Shown here piece by piece: positions 37,949-47,297 of a DNA stretch of 64,000 nt. A program made the position numbers and the translations under genes. This DNA is from Sphingomonas abaci (GTDB taxonomy: Bacteria > Pseudomonadota > Alphaproteobacteria > Sphingomonadales > Sphingomonadaceae): the NCBI RefSeq assembly GCF_014199625.1, contig NZ_JACHNY010000001.1, positions 1,047,810 through 1,111,809 of the forward strand. The letters run 5' to 3'. Position 1 is the first letter of the stretch. Each line of letters opens with the position of its first letter. The notes under the pieces are model-generated. The model was not told the DNA's origin, did no database searches, and was given only the letters and a program-made list of their open reading frames with translations.

Positions 37949-39223
37949 TCAGCCTTCGGAGCCGACCGGCCGGGTCGCGCCGGCCGGCGGCTCCACGGCC
38001 AGCGGCCGGACGCGGTAGAGCATCGCCGCGCCGGCCAGGGCGAGCAGCGCCAGCCCGCCGCAATAGAGGCTGACGCCCGACCAGCCGCCGCGCGTCCAGG
38101 CGAAGCCGCCCGCCGAGCCCAGCACGCTGGACCCGGCATAGTAGAAGAACAGGTACCAGGCCGCCGCCTGGCCGCGCGCCGCCGCGCCGCGCCGCCCGAC
38201 CCAGGCGCTGGCGATCGAGTGCGCGCCGAAGAAGCCGATCGTCACGATCCCGATGCCGGCGATCACGGCCACCAACGGCCGGGCGGCGGTCAGGGCGACG
38301 CCGGCGAGCAGCACCGCGACCGGCACCGGGAAGACCTGGCGCCGCCCGACCCGCCCCGCCAGCGCGCCGAACCAAGCCGAACTCGCCGATCCCAGGATGT
38401 AGATCAGGAAGATGGCGCCGACCGCCGCCTGGCTCAGGCGATAGGGCGGTCCCAACAGGTGGAAGCCGACATAGTTGAAGACAGTGACGAAGATGCCCAT
38501 CACCAGAAAGGCTTCCAGGTAGAGCAGGCGCAGACCCGGATCGGCGAACAGCGGCCGCACCGCGCCGGCCACCGCCGCCAGCCCGCCATCGTCGGCGACG
38601 AACCGTCGCGAGGGCGGCGCGAGCCGGCGGAACGCCTCGGCCATCGCAAGTCCGGCCAGGCCAACGGTCGCCAGCGCCCAACGCCAGTCGGCGACGTCCG
38701 CGACCAGGCTGGCGACCAGCCGGCCGCCCATGCCGCCCAGGCCGCTGCCCCCGATATAGAGGCCCATCGCCGCGCCGACCGACGCCACGTCCACCTCCTC
38801 CGACACATAGGCCATCGCCACCGCCGGCACCCCCGCCAGCGCCAGGCCGGTCAGCAGCCGCAACGCGAGCAGCGCATACCAGCCCGGGGCGATCGCCGCG
38901 GCGAGCGTCAGCAGCCCGGCCGCGAACATCGCCGCGACCATCAGCGGCCGCCGCCCGACCCGGTCGGAGACGACGCCCGCGACCAGGATGCCGATCGCCA
39001 GCGGTCCGGTCGCCAGCGACACGGCGAGCGACGCGCCTTCGGCGCTGAGGCCATAGTCGCGCGCGAACAACGGCAGGAGGGGCTGCACCGCATAGAGCAG
39101 CGAGAAGGTGGAGAAGCCGGCGAACAGCATGGCCAGGGTCAGACGCCGATAGGCGGGCGTGCCCTTCGCCAGCGGGAGATCGACCGACGGGTCTGGCGGC
39201 GAGGGGCGGGGGGGTTCGGTCAT
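37949..39223 (-). CDS. MFS transporter (YnfM-like drug/metabolite efflux family)
   Basis: 424 residues with 12 hydrophobic segments. Motif A appears as GVVSDRVGRRPLM between helices 2 and 3. The pattern FSTFSLLYAVQPLLPLF and GIGIVTIGFFGAHSIASAWVGRR is that of the YnfM-type 12-helix exporters. Pro-rich cytosolic N-terminus. Substrate unknown. A REP-like repeat follows its promoter side (39256-39352). Confidence 0.88.
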   Translation of the reverse strand: MTEPPRPSPPDPSVDLPLAKGTPAYRRLTLAMLFAGFSTFSLLYAVQPLLPLFARDYGLSAEGASLAVSLATGPLAIGILVAGVVSDRVGRRPLMVAAMFAAGLLTLAAAIAPGWYALLALRLLTGLALAGVPAVAMAYVSEEVDVASVGAAMGLYIGGSGLGGMGGRLVASLVADVADWRWALATVGLAGLAMAEAFRRLAPPSRRFVADDGGLAAVAGAVRPLFADPGLRLLYLEAFLVMGIFVTVFNYVGFHLLGPPYRLSQAAVGAIFLIYILGSASSAWFGALAGRVGRRQVFPVPVAVLLAGVALTAARPLVAVIAGIGIVTIGFFGAHSIASAWVGRRGAAARGQAAAWYLFFYYAGSSVLGSAGGFAWTRGGWSGVSLYCGGLALLALAGAAMLYRVRPLAVEPPAGATRPVGSEG

Positions 39224-39255
39224 GTCAATTGGGCTTTAGGTGCCGCCAAACGCTT

Positions 39256-39352
39256 CCCACCATCCCGGCGAAGGCCGGCATCCGGTTGGGGAGCGCCGGT
39301 GGTCGACCAGGCGCGCTGCGTTACTGGACCCTGGACTTCGTCGGGGTGGTAA
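39256..39352. repeat. REP/BIME-like inverted repeat (family 1, copy 2)
   Basis: Left arm CCACCATCCCGGCGAAGGCC and right arm GGACTTCGTCGGGGTGG, with a TCCGGTTGG/ACTGGACC flank, follow the same plan as 32308-32399. Lies between an MFS gene and the LysRS gene. Confidence 0.7.
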
Positions 39353-39389
39353 GGCGTGGTCAAGGCCATCGACGGAACGCGCCCTCTCC

Positions 39390-40979
39390 TCACCCCTGCG
39401 ACAGCGCCTCCGCGATCAGCCGCCGCGATTCCTCGACGCCGTAGAGCGCGAAGAAGCTGCCCATGCGTGGCCCCTGCGCGGCGCCGAGCAGCGTCGCGTA
39501 GAGGACGCCGAACCAGTCGCGCAAAGCCTCCTTGCCGTAATGGCGCTTGCCGATCTCATAGACCCGGTCCTGCAGCGTCGCGGCGAGATCCGCATCGGCC
39601 GGCACCGGCTCGGCCAGTGCCGCGTCCAGGTCGCGCAGCGCCGCCGCCTCCCCCTCGGTCGGGGCGCGGCGCTGAAGCGTCGGGGCGACGAAATCGCGGG
39701 CATAGGCGACGGCATAGCCGACCAGCCGGTCGAGCGCCGGATTGGCTTCCGGCGTCAGGGCGGCGTCATAGCGCTGGAGGAAGCGCCACATCGTCTCGCG
39801 GTCGCCGACGCCCGGCAGGCTGGCGAGGTTGAGCAGCAGGCCGAAGCTGACCGGCAGCTTTTCGTCCGGCACCAGCCCGTCATGGATGTGGTGGACCGGA
39901 TTGCCCAGTCGCTGCTTCAGCTCCTGCGTCGCGTAATTGGTTCGGAACTGCCAATATTCGTCCACCGCACGGGGGATGACGCCCATGTGGAGCTGCTTGG
40001 CCTTTTTCGGCTCGCGATAGGCGAAGAAGGCGAGGCTCTCCTCCGGCCCATAGGTCAGCCACTCCTCCATCGACAGGCCGTTGCCCTTCGACTTGGAGAT
40101 CTTCTGGCCATGTTCGTCGAGGAACATCTCGTAGTTGAAGCCCTCGGGCGGGCGGCCGCCCAGCACGCGCGCGATCTTGCCCGACTGGATCACCGAGTCG
40201 ATCAGGTCCTTGCCCGCCATCTCGTAATCGACGCCAAGCGCGACCCAGCGCATCGCCCAGTCGACCTTCCATTGCAGCTTGGACAGGCCGCCCAGGGCCG
40301 ACTGCACGATCCGCTCGCCATCGTCGTCAAAGGCGATCAGCCCCGCCTCGGCATCGACCACCTCGATCGGCACCTGGAGCACGACGCCGGATTTCGGGCT
40401 GATCGGCAGCACCGGCGAATAGGTGGCGGCGCGTTCGGCGCGCAGCGTCGGCAGCATCACGCCCTGGATCGCGTCGAAATGACGCAGCACCAGCTTCAGC
40501 GCGTCGTCGAACCGGCCCGCGCTATAATAGTCGGTCGACGAGGCGAACTCGTAGTCGAAGCCGTAGCGGTCGAGGAAGTCGCGCAGGCGCGCATTGTTGT
40601 GGGCCGCGAAACTGTCGTGCGTGCCGAACGGATCGGGGATGCGGGTCAGCGGCTTGCCGAGATGCTCGGCCAGCATCGCGCCGTTGGGGACGTTGTCCGG
40701 CACCTTGCGCAGGCCGTCCATGTCGTCGCTGAACGCGATCAGCCGGGTCGGCCGGTCCGACAGGGCGTGGAAGGCATTGCGCACCATGGTCGTGCGCAGC
40801 ACCTCGTTGAACGTGCCGATGTGCGGCAGGCCCGATGGGCCATAGCCGGTCTCGAACAGGATCGGCGCATCGCCGGGTTTTCCCTCGGGCCAGCGCGCGA
40901 GCAGCTTGCGCGCCTCTTCATAGGGCCAGGCCTTGGAGGCGAGCGCCTCGGCTCGCAACTGCATCGCGTCGTCGGTCAT
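39390..40979 (-). CDS. lysK: Class I lysyl-tRNA synthetase
   Basis: 529 residues from ATG 40979. Class I hallmarks: HIGH-type motif [13 protein letters not shown] and KMSKS-type motif [11 protein letters not shown]. Sequence around [17 protein letters not shown] and [19 protein letters not shown] fits the class I LysRS found in alphaproteobacteria and archaea in place of the class II enzyme. It charges tRNA-Lys. The helical C-terminal anticodon-binding part is complete. Confidence 0.96.
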   Translation of the reverse strand: MTDDAMQLRAEALASKAWPYEEARKLLARWPEGKPGDAPILFETGYGPSGLPHIGTFNEVLRTTMVRNAFHALSDRPTRLIAFSDDMDGLRKVPDNVPNGAMLAEHLGKPLTRIPDPFGTHDSFAAHNNARLRDFLDRYGFDYEFASSTDYYSAGRFDDALKLVLRHFDAIQGVMLPTLRAERAATYSPVLPISPKSGVVLQVPIEVVDAEAGLIAFDDDGERIVQSALGGLSKLQWKVDWAMRWVALGVDYEMAGKDLIDSVIQSGKIARVLGGRPPEGFNYEMFLDEHGQKISKSKGNGLSMEEWLTYGPEESLAFFAYREPKKAKQLHMGVIPRAVDEYWQFRTNYATQELKQRLGNPVHHIHDGLVPDEKLPVSFGLLLNLASLPGVGDRETMWRFLQRYDAALTPEANPALDRLVGYAVAYARDFVAPTLQRRAPTEGEAAALRDLDAALAEPVPADADLAATLQDRVYEIGKRHYGKEALRDWFGVLYATLLGAAQGPRMGSFFALYGVEESRRLIAEALSQG

Positions 40980-41040
40980 GGCCCGGCTCCTAGCGCCCCC
41001 CATCCGACGCTGCCAGCCCCGGCCGTGCCGGAAAGGTCCG

Positions 41041-41062
41041 CGCTCCCGCGAAAGCAGGAGCG
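41041..41062. repeat. Short palindrome (family 3, copy 2)
   Basis: CGCTCCCGC-GAAA-GCAGGAGCG, one mismatch from perfect, between the Idh/MocA oxidoreductase and the LysRS gene. Near copy of 34856-34877. Confidence 0.5.
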
Positions 41063-41089
41063 CAGGAGCACCGCCACGCCGGGGCGGGA

Positions 41090-42235
41090 TCAGCGCGTCG
41101 GATCGCTGACCTTGATCAGGTCGGGTGCCTTGACCGGGCTCAGCCCCTGGACCTGGTCGGGATCGATGCGCCGGCTGCGCGTGAAGGGCGGCAGGGTCTG
41201 CGGCTCGCCGGTCTCCAGCGCGCGCACGATCCCCTCGATCACGCGCAGGTCGGCCAGCCCCTCCTCCGCGTCGGGTTCGACCGGACGGTCGTGCAGGATG
41301 CAGTCGGAGAAGTAATACATCTGCCCGCCGAACTGGTCGGTTTCCGCGAAGCTGGCCTCGCGCTCGTCCTCGCCGATGATCCGCTGATGGCGCAGCGCCA
41401 TGCCGAAGCCATAGGCGGGGCGCATCTGGATCGACCCCTTGGTGCCCGCGATCACCAGGCTGTCGACCGTGTTGGCGTAGTAGCTGACGACGAACTGCGC
41501 GATCGCGCCGCCCGGCATCCTGAGCGTCACCGCGACCGTGTCGTCGAAATCCTGCGCATAGCCCGACTGCGCATGGCGCGCGCCGATCGCGGAGACGACC
41601 TGCTCCGGCTCGTCGCCGAACAGATAGCGGATCGCGTTGATCGGATAGGGTCCCATGTCGAACAGCGGCCCGGCCTTCAGCCCGTTGCTCGCCCGGTGGT
41701 TGGCGGGGTCGAGCAACTGCGCGAAGCAGGATGAGAAGGCGATCAGATCGCCCAGTTCGCCTGCCCGGATGCGGTTGATCGCATCGATGGTCGCCGGCTC
41801 GAAATGCAGGCGATAGGCAGTCATCAGCTTGGCGGAGGAGCGACGCTCCGCCGCCAGCATCGCCTCGGCGCGCTCCACCGAGATTTCCAGCGGCTTCTCG
41901 CACAGCACGTGGATGCCGGCATCCAGCGCGGGGATGGCGAATTCGGCGTGACGCCAGTTGGGCGTCGCCAGATAGATGGCGTCGATCGTGCCGGAGGCGA
42001 GCAGCTCGCCGAAGTCCTCATAGGCATAGACCGCGTCCAGCCCATAGGTCTCCGCCACCTGCCGCGCCTTGTCGAGATCGCCGGAGACGAGCGCGACCAG
42101 CTCCGAATTGCCGGTATGCGCGATGCCCGGCATCATCGCCTCCTGCGCGATGTCGCCCAGCCCGACGATCGCATAGCGGACCTTTCGCTCGTGCCTGCCG
42201 TCGCCGCCCAGGCCCAGTGACGTACCGATGCTCAT
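41090..42235 (-). CDS. Gfo/Idh/MocA-family oxidoreductase (glucose-fructose oxidoreductase-like)
   Basis: 381 residues. Rossmann motif [20 protein letters not shown] near residue 20, EKPLEIS with the conserved Lys near 115, and a C-terminal alpha/beta domain with [16 protein letters not shown] typical of the GFOR branch. NAD(P)-dependent sugar or inositol oxidation or reduction in the cytosol. No signal peptide, unlike Zymomonas GFOR. Last C-terminal ~30 residues are Pro-rich. Next upstream gene is the GGDEF protein, 75 bp away. Confidence 0.85.
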   Translation of the reverse strand: MSIGTSLGLGGDGRHERKVRYAIVGLGDIAQEAMMPGIAHTGNSELVALVSGDLDKARQVAETYGLDAVYAYEDFGELLASGTIDAIYLATPNWRHAEFAIPALDAGIHVLCEKPLEISVERAEAMLAAERRSSAKLMTAYRLHFEPATIDAINRIRAGELGDLIAFSSCFAQLLDPANHRASNGLKAGPLFDMGPYPINAIRYLFGDEPEQVVSAIGARHAQSGYAQDFDDTVAVTLRMPGGAIAQFVVSYYANTVDSLVIAGTKGSIQMRPAYGFGMALRHQRIIGEDEREASFAETDQFGGQMYYFSDCILHDRPVEPDAEEGLADLRVIEGIVRALETGEPQTLPPFTRSRRIDPDQVQGLSPVKAPDLIKVSDPTR

Positions 42236-42310
42236 GCCGCTTCCTCTCGATCCGGTTCGTGGTCGGCGCGGGGAACGCGCATGCCCGGAAACGGGTCCGG
42301 CCGGATCGGC

Positions 42311-44566
42311 TCAGGCGGCGAAGCGCGCCGCGTTGCGCCCCTCGGCCTTGGCGCGGTAAAGCGCGCGGTCGGCATCGCCGAGCAGCGACGTCGCGGTCGC
42401 GCCGGGCCGATAGAGCGCGATGCCGATGCTGGCGGTGACCGGCGGTCCGTCGGCTGGACCGGTGGCGCTGGTCGCGATCGCGCTGCGCAGCCGCTCGACC
42501 AGCGCCAGCGCCGCCGTCTCGCCCGCACCGGGGAAGATCACCACGAATTCCTCGCCGCCCAGCCGGCCGACCAGGTCGGTGGCGCGCACCGCCTCCGCCG
42601 CCGCGCGCGCGACGCGGCGTAGCACCCGGTCGCCCTCGGCATGGCCCCAGCGGTCGTTGACCTCCTTGAAATGGTCGATGTCGAGCACCGCCACCGCCAG
42701 TGGTTCGGCCTGGCCCTCACCACGCCCCTGCGCGGTGGCCAGCGCCTCGTCCAGCATGGCCAGCGCGCGGCGGCGGCTGGCCACGCCGGTCAGCGCGTCG
42801 GTATCGACCAACCGCAGCGCGCGCTCCGCCATCGCCTCGGCGGCGAGATGCGCGGCGCGCAGCGCGGCCTCGGCCTCGACCTGCTCGGTCACGTCGCGGA
42901 TGATGCCGAACAGCGCGGCGGAGGCGCCGTCGCCGCGCGTCTCGCCGCCGCCGCGGATAACGACATGGCGGATGCCGCCATCGCCCCGCCGGATGCGCGC
43001 GGCGCATTCGAACTCGCCCCCGGCCGTCATCGCCGCCCGGACGACCGCGCGAACGCGCGCCATGTCGTCGGGATGGTAGAAGGCCAGCGCCTGTTCCAGC
43101 GTCGGCTGCGGGTCGGTGGCGGACAGGCCGTGCAGGCGGAACACCTCCGCGCTCCAGGTCATGGCCCCCGTCTCGAGCGAATAGCGCCAGTGGCCGACCC
43201 CGGCGATCCGCGCGGCCATGCCCAGCAGGCGGTTGGCGTCGCGCAGTTCGTGCATGGCCGCGTCGGCGCGCAATTCGGCCTGCCGACGGCGGCTGATGTC
43301 GCGGATCGACATGATCACCTCCGCCGCCTGCCCCTTCGACCACGGCCCGGTCGCGTCCTGCGCCGGCACCAGCCGATAGGCCGCCTCCAGCCAGACATAG
43401 CTGCCGTCGCGGCGTTGCTGGCGATAGACGCAGATGTCATGGCCGGGCCGCCCAGCCACCAGGCCGCGCCAGTTGGCGATCACAGCGTCGCGGTCCTCGG
43501 GATGGATGAAGGTCGCCGGCGCCTGCGCCAGGATCTCGGCCGGGCTGTAGCCCAGCACCCGGAGCGTGGCCGGGGAGGCATAGACGACGGTGCCGTCCAG
43601 CGCCATGCGGCCGATGATGTCGCTCGACCGTTCGGCCAGCAGGCGATGGTGCCGTTCGCTTTCCGCCCGCTCGGCCATCAGGCGCGCGCGCGCCGACTGG
43701 AGCGCGGCGAAGGGCAAGGCGGTCGCGAACAGCACCAGCAGGTAGAATTGCAGGAAGAAGGCGGCTTCGACCGAGGAGCCGGCGTGCAGGTGCGCCGGGC
43801 TCATCCCGAGGCTGATCGCGACCGCCGCGGCGATCGCCACGATCGTGACCCCGGCGGCGGCGCCGAACGGACCCAGCCGATAGGTGGCGACGAGCAGCGC
43901 GACCATCGGCAGGAACAGCAGCGGGAACCGCCCCTGCGCGAACACCGCCAGCGTCACCGCCGCGAGCAGCGCCAGCAGCGCGACCGCCTCGCTGGCCGAG
44001 CGGGGGCGGGTCACATGAACCTCGGCCGGGTCGAACAAGGCCGCCGTCGTCAGCACCATCGGCGTGACGATCAGCATGCCCAGGGTGGCGGTGGTGAACC
44101 AGGCCAGGATCGACGGCCATTCCCCGCCACCCACCCCGGCCCAGATCGCGCCATCGGCCAGGCCGGCGATCAGGGTCGCGGCGGTGAAGCGCGCGACGTC
44201 ACGGGGCCGGATGAAAGACGGCCGGGCGATGCCCCAGCGTCGGATCAGCACCGCCGCCAGCCAGCATCCGGCCAGATCGGCCGCCGTCATGCCGACCGAC
44301 AACAGCAGGTCGATGCCCGCGTGGCGATTGGCGAGGATGCTGGCGGCGGCGCAGGCGAGCAGCGTGGCGGGCGCGTAGCGCGGCGGCAGCAGCAGCAACG
44401 CGGCGAGCAGCACGCCGCCGGCGGGCCACATCGCCGCCACTCCCTGCACTCCGCCGATCGCCGCGAGCGACAGCGACGCCGCCGCCCAATAGGCGAGCGC
44501 GGCGATCCCGATCGTCCCGATCGGACGCCTGGCCACCCCTTCGCCGTCGATTCGCCCTGATTCCAT
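42311..44566 (-). CDS. MASE1-PAS-PAS-GGDEF diguanylate cyclase
   Basis: 751 residues from ATG 44566 (a GTG two codons upstream is possible). The first ~300 residues hold 8-9 membrane helices typical of the MASE1 sensor. Two PAS domains follow (about 320-440 and 455-570); the second has the GHWRYSLETGAMTWS core. The GGDEF domain ends the protein with DTDALTGVASRR, DIDHFKEVNDRWGHA and active-site GGEEF. It should make c-di-GMP in response to a membrane signal. Single gene. Confidence 0.92.
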   Translation of the reverse strand: MESGRIDGEGVARRPIGTIGIAALAYWAAASLSLAAIGGVQGVAAMWPAGGVLLAALLLLPPRYAPATLLACAAASILANRHAGIDLLLSVGMTAADLAGCWLAAVLIRRWGIARPSFIRPRDVARFTAATLIAGLADGAIWAGVGGGEWPSILAWFTTATLGMLIVTPMVLTTAALFDPAEVHVTRPRSASEAVALLALLAAVTLAVFAQGRFPLLFLPMVALLVATYRLGPFGAAAGVTIVAIAAAVAISLGMSPAHLHAGSSVEAAFFLQFYLLVLFATALPFAALQSARARLMAERAESERHHRLLAERSSDIIGRMALDGTVVYASPATLRVLGYSPAEILAQAPATFIHPEDRDAVIANWRGLVAGRPGHDICVYRQQRRDGSYVWLEAAYRLVPAQDATGPWSKGQAAEVIMSIRDISRRRQAELRADAAMHELRDANRLLGMAARIAGVGHWRYSLETGAMTWSAEVFRLHGLSATDPQPTLEQALAFYHPDDMARVRAVVRAAMTAGGEFECAARIRRGDGGIRHVVIRGGGETRGDGASAALFGIIRDVTEQVEAEAALRAAHLAAEAMAERALRLVDTDALTGVASRRRALAMLDEALATAQGRGEGQAEPLAVAVLDIDHFKEVNDRWGHAEGDRVLRRVARAAAEAVRATDLVGRLGGEEFVVIFPGAGETAALALVERLRSAIATSATGPADGPPVTASIGIALYRPGATATSLLGDADRALYRAKAEGRNAARFAA

Positions 44567-44605
44567 CACCACGGCTCATCCTAAACTTCGGAGGTTAATT
44601 CGTTG

Positions 44606-45910
44606 TTATAGATGCTCTTTCTCCATCGCCGCGAGAAGCGCGTCGATGTCGATCGTGGCAAAGCGGGTATATTCGTCGGCAATCCCATAGGGAAGCAGCA
44701 TCGTCCGCCCCCGCAGCAACGCGCCGCAACTATAGACGACGTTGGGAACATAGCCATCCCGATCTTCCGGCCCCGGCTCCAGGAGCGGCACCGGCAGGCG
44801 CCCCAGCACGCGCGACGGATCATCCCGGTCGAGCAGCACCGCGCCCATGCAATAATTGCGCACGACGCCAACGCCGTGCGTCAGCAACAGCCAGCCCTCG
44901 TCGATCTCTATCGGCGAGCCGCAATTGCCGATCTGGACGAATTCCCAAGGATATCGCGGCTCCAGGATCTTGCGGCCGCCGGTCCAGGTGAATGGATCGT
45001 CCGATCCGAACAGCCAGAGATTCTCGTTGTCCTGCCGCCCGATCGCCAGGAAGCGCCCGCCGACCCGGCGCGGGAACAGCGCCATGCCCTTCGCCCCCGC
45101 CAGATCGCCGCGCACCGGGTGCATCTTGAAGGTGCGAAAATCGTCGGTCTGGAGCAGTTCCTGCCGCACCGCGTCGGTGCCGACCGCCGTATAGGTGCCG
45201 ACATAGGTGGTCTCGCCGGTCTTGCGGGCGAAGGGGGTGAGGCGCAGGTCCTCGATCCCCCGCGCCTGGCTGTCGAGGATCGGGAACAGCACGGTCTCGG
45301 ACGGCTCGCGGCTGCCGCTGCAGTCGAGCTGGACCGTATCCTGGTCGTGCCAGCCGGTGGCGGGACCGACGATCGGCGGCACCGCCGTCTCGCTGGGCGG
45401 ATCGAGCGCCAGCGTGCCGTCCGCCTGCCAGCAGCCGGTGCGGAAGGCGACGGAGGACAGATGCCCTTCGCCGATTCCGCGCAGCGACAGGACGAAGCGG
45501 ATCGCGCCGTCCGATGCCGTGCTCAGGCCCACGATGCTGGGGTTGAAAAGGGCCGCCGATTCGAAGGCATATTCGGCGCTCAGATAGCCGCCGATCAGCA
45601 GCCGGTGCGAGCGGCTGACGGCATCGGCGTCGGGCAACTGGTCGCGCACCGCGTCGAACTGGCGAAGCAGCAGCGCGTCGACATCGCGGTGGCGTTCGTC
45701 CAGCGAGGCGCGGACGCGGGTGAGCTCGTCGTCCAGTTCCGCCTCCGGCAGCGACAGCACGCGGGCGATGATGCGGGCGGGGCGCGGGTGGCCGGGCACC
45801 GCGAAGCCCGCCGGATCGGCCGGCAGGAACGGACGGATCACCGTCCGCGCCGGGTCGGGCCCCAGCTTCACGGACAGACGCTGGACGGGGACGGAGGGGT
45901 AGGACGACAT
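44606..45910 (-). CDS. GH130-family glycosidase/phosphorylase
   Basis: 434 residues from ATG 45910. Five-bladed beta-propeller pattern with GH130 landmarks such as ALFNPSIV, KNEGMALFPR-like AKGMALFPRRVGGRFLAIGRQDNEN, PWEFVQIGNCGSPIEIDEGWLLLTHGVG and YVPNVVYSCGALL. The family phosphorylyses or hydrolyses beta-mannosides; this longer branch with an N-terminal helical region is common in proteobacteria beside glycosyltransferases. Cytosolic. No glycosyltransferase neighbour here, so the substrate is open. Confidence 0.85.
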   Translation of the reverse strand: MSSYPSVPVQRLSVKLGPDPARTVIRPFLPADPAGFAVPGHPRPARIIARVLSLPEAELDDELTRVRASLDERHRDVDALLLRQFDAVRDQLPDADAVSRSHRLLIGGYLSAEYAFESAALFNPSIVGLSTASDGAIRFVLSLRGIGEGHLSSVAFRTGCWQADGTLALDPPSETAVPPIVGPATGWHDQDTVQLDCSGSREPSETVLFPILDSQARGIEDLRLTPFARKTGETTYVGTYTAVGTDAVRQELLQTDDFRTFKMHPVRGDLAGAKGMALFPRRVGGRFLAIGRQDNENLWLFGSDDPFTWTGGRKILEPRYPWEFVQIGNCGSPIEIDEGWLLLTHGVGVVRNYCMGAVLLDRDDPSRVLGRLPVPLLEPGPEDRDGYVPNVVYSCGALLRGRTMLLPYGIADEYTRFATIDIDALLAAMEKEHL

Positions 45911-45974
45911 GACGATCGGCACGCTCCAGGGCAGTGATGCCCCGGAACGCGCCGACCGATGACCAGGTTTCCGA

Positions 45975-46514
45975 TCAGCCCGCGGTGGCGGGCGCCGGGG
46001 CGCCGGCCGGGGGCGGCGGCGGCGGCGCGTTGCGATCGCGCGGACCGGCACCCGGACCACCGGGGCCACCGGGGCCGCCGGGGCCGCCGGGGCCGCCGGG
46101 GCCGCCGGGGCCATGCGGCGGCGGCGCGAGCGGGGCCAGCGCCACCACCTTGCCCGATGCGTCGACCAGGAACGAGGCATGCATCATGCCCCGGTCGAAC
46201 CGGCCCTGCACCGTCACCGGCGCGCCGACCGAGACCAGGCTGGCGTCGTCGCCCCTGGGCCCGGTATCGACCAGCGCGTGGCCGCTGCCGTCGTCCAGCA
46301 CGAACTTGTTGCCGAAGGTCTCGGCCACCCGGCCCTTGACGGTGACGACCGAATCGCCGGCGGTCAGCGACCGGATCGGCGTGGCGCGCATCGGCGCCAT
46401 CTCGACCGCCGGCTCGAACGAGCGGGCGACCACCGCGCCGCCGGTGATGCCCGCGGCGAGCAGCGCGACGCCAGCCAAGCCGGTGCGCAGGTTGTTGCGG
46501 AAGATGGGGGGCAT
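45975..46514 (-). CDS. Exported OB-fold-like protein with Gly-Pro-Gly tail
   Basis: 179 residues. Signal anchor or signal peptide near residues 10-30. The middle (about 50-130) looks like a small bacterial OB fold: DSVVTVKGRVAETFG, KFVLDDGSGHALV and VTVQGRFDRGMMHASFLVD. The tail is low complexity: PPPHGPGGPGGPGG repeats, then PPPPPPAGAPAPA. It is divergent from a response regulator, with a tandem TGAACC box between, so it is probably a target of that system. The adjacent kinase also has a Pro-rich periplasmic insert. Confidence 0.75.
   Translation of the reverse strand: MPPIFRNNLRTGLAGVALLAAGITGGAVVARSFEPAVEMAPMRATPIRSLTAGDSVVTVKGRVAETFGNKFVLDDGSGHALVDTGPRGDDASLVSVGAPVTVQGRFDRGMMHASFLVDASGKVVALAPLAPPPHGPGGPGGPGGPGGPGGPGGPGAGPRDRNAPPPPPPAGAPAPATAG
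46054..46112. repeat. 9-bp tandem repeat encoding Gly-Pro-Gly
   Basis: About six units of CCGGGGCCG (minus strand reads GGCCCCGGC) inside the OB-fold gene. Such perfect short repeats can expand or shrink, so the tail length probably varies between strains. Confidence 0.8.
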
Positions 46515-46567
46515 GGGAACGTCTCCTTGTTGATGGCCCCTTCTACCGATTCGCCCCCGACCCCCAC

Positions 46568-46594
46568 TGAACCGCGCGGTTCAGTTTCGGTTTA
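46568..46594. promoter_or_regulatory. TGAACC palindrome plus GGTTTA half-site (PhoP-box-like)
   Basis: TGAACC (46568-46573), GCGC, GGTTCA (46578-46583), five bases, GGTTTA (46589-46594). The first two make a perfect 16-bp palindrome, and the last two are hexamers with 11-bp period, the geometry of PhoP/OmpR-type sites. It lies between the divergent OB-fold gene and the regulator gene and may control both. Related to 7396-7420. Confidence 0.5.
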
Positions 46595-46631
46595 GACACC
46601 CGGCATAGGGCCGGTGACGGAAAGGGATGCG

Positions 46632-47297
46632 ATGCGGGTGCTGCTGGTGGAGGACGATGCGGCGCTGGGCGCGGGGATCGCGCGGGCGTTGCGCGCCGAG
46701 CATTTCGCGGTCGACCTGGCGACCGACGGCGTCGATGGCGGGCATCTGGGCAGCACCGAGGCCTATGACGTGGCGGTGCTCGATCTGGGCCTGCCGGGGC
46801 GCGACGGCCTGTCGGTGCTGGCCGGCTGGCGGGCCGAGGGGCGCACCCTGCCGGTCCTGATCCTGACCGCGCGCGACGCCTGGGCGGAAAAGGTGCAGGG
46901 CTTCAAGGCGGGGGCCGACGATTACCTGACCAAGCCGTTCCGCACCGAGGAGCTGGTGATGCGGCTACGCGCGCTGGTCCGCCGCGCCGCCGGCCATGCC
47001 GCCAGCGTGATCCGCTGTGGACCGCTCAGCTTCGACGCGCAGACCGGGCAGTTCGAGCTGGACGGCCTGCCGCTGAAGCTGACCGCCTTCGAATGGCGCG
47101 TCCTGTCGGCGCTGATCCTGCGCCGCGAGGTGGTGGTGGAGCGGCTCGACCTGCTGGAGCGCGTCTACGAGGGCGATGCCGATGTGGACTCCAACTCGCT
47201 CGAGGTGATCGTCGGCCGGTTGCGCCGCAAGATCGGCGCGGAGCGGATCGAGACGGTGCGCGGGCGCGGCTATCGCCTGACGGCGGGGGCGGCGTGA
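46632..47297 (+). CDS. OmpR/PhoP-family response regulator (second system)
   Basis: 221 residues from ATG 46632 (an ATG at 46626 is out of frame with the conserved start). Receiver: LLVEDDAALG, phospho-Asp in LDLGLPGRD, Thr in LTARDAW, Lys in TKPFRTEEL. Winged helix: LTAFEWRVLSALIL, NSLEVIVGRLRRKIG and VRGRGYRLT. Very like the regulator at 6284-6949, so the two systems are paralogues. Its stop overlaps the kinase start (GTGA). Confidence 0.93.
   Translation: MRVLLVEDDAALGAGIARALRAEHFAVDLATDGVDGGHLGSTEAYDVAVLDLGLPGRDGLSVLAGWRAEGRTLPVLILTARDAWAEKVQGFKAGADDYLTKPFRTEELVMRLRALVRRAAGHAASVIRCGPLSFDAQTGQFELDGLPLKLTAFEWRVLSALILRREVVVERLDLLERVYEGDADVDSNSLEVIVGRLRRKIGAERIETVRGRGYRLTAGAA

Noticed and set aside
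36903..38681. 592-residue minus-strand frame over the GDSL esterase and MFS gene
   Set aside because: Shadow of the esterase on the other strand and a shifted frame of the MFS gene; no conserved motif.
46054..46112. Regular short repeats as a possible CRISPR array
   Set aside because: Units are 9 bp, directly adjacent, without spacers, and lie in frame in a coding region.
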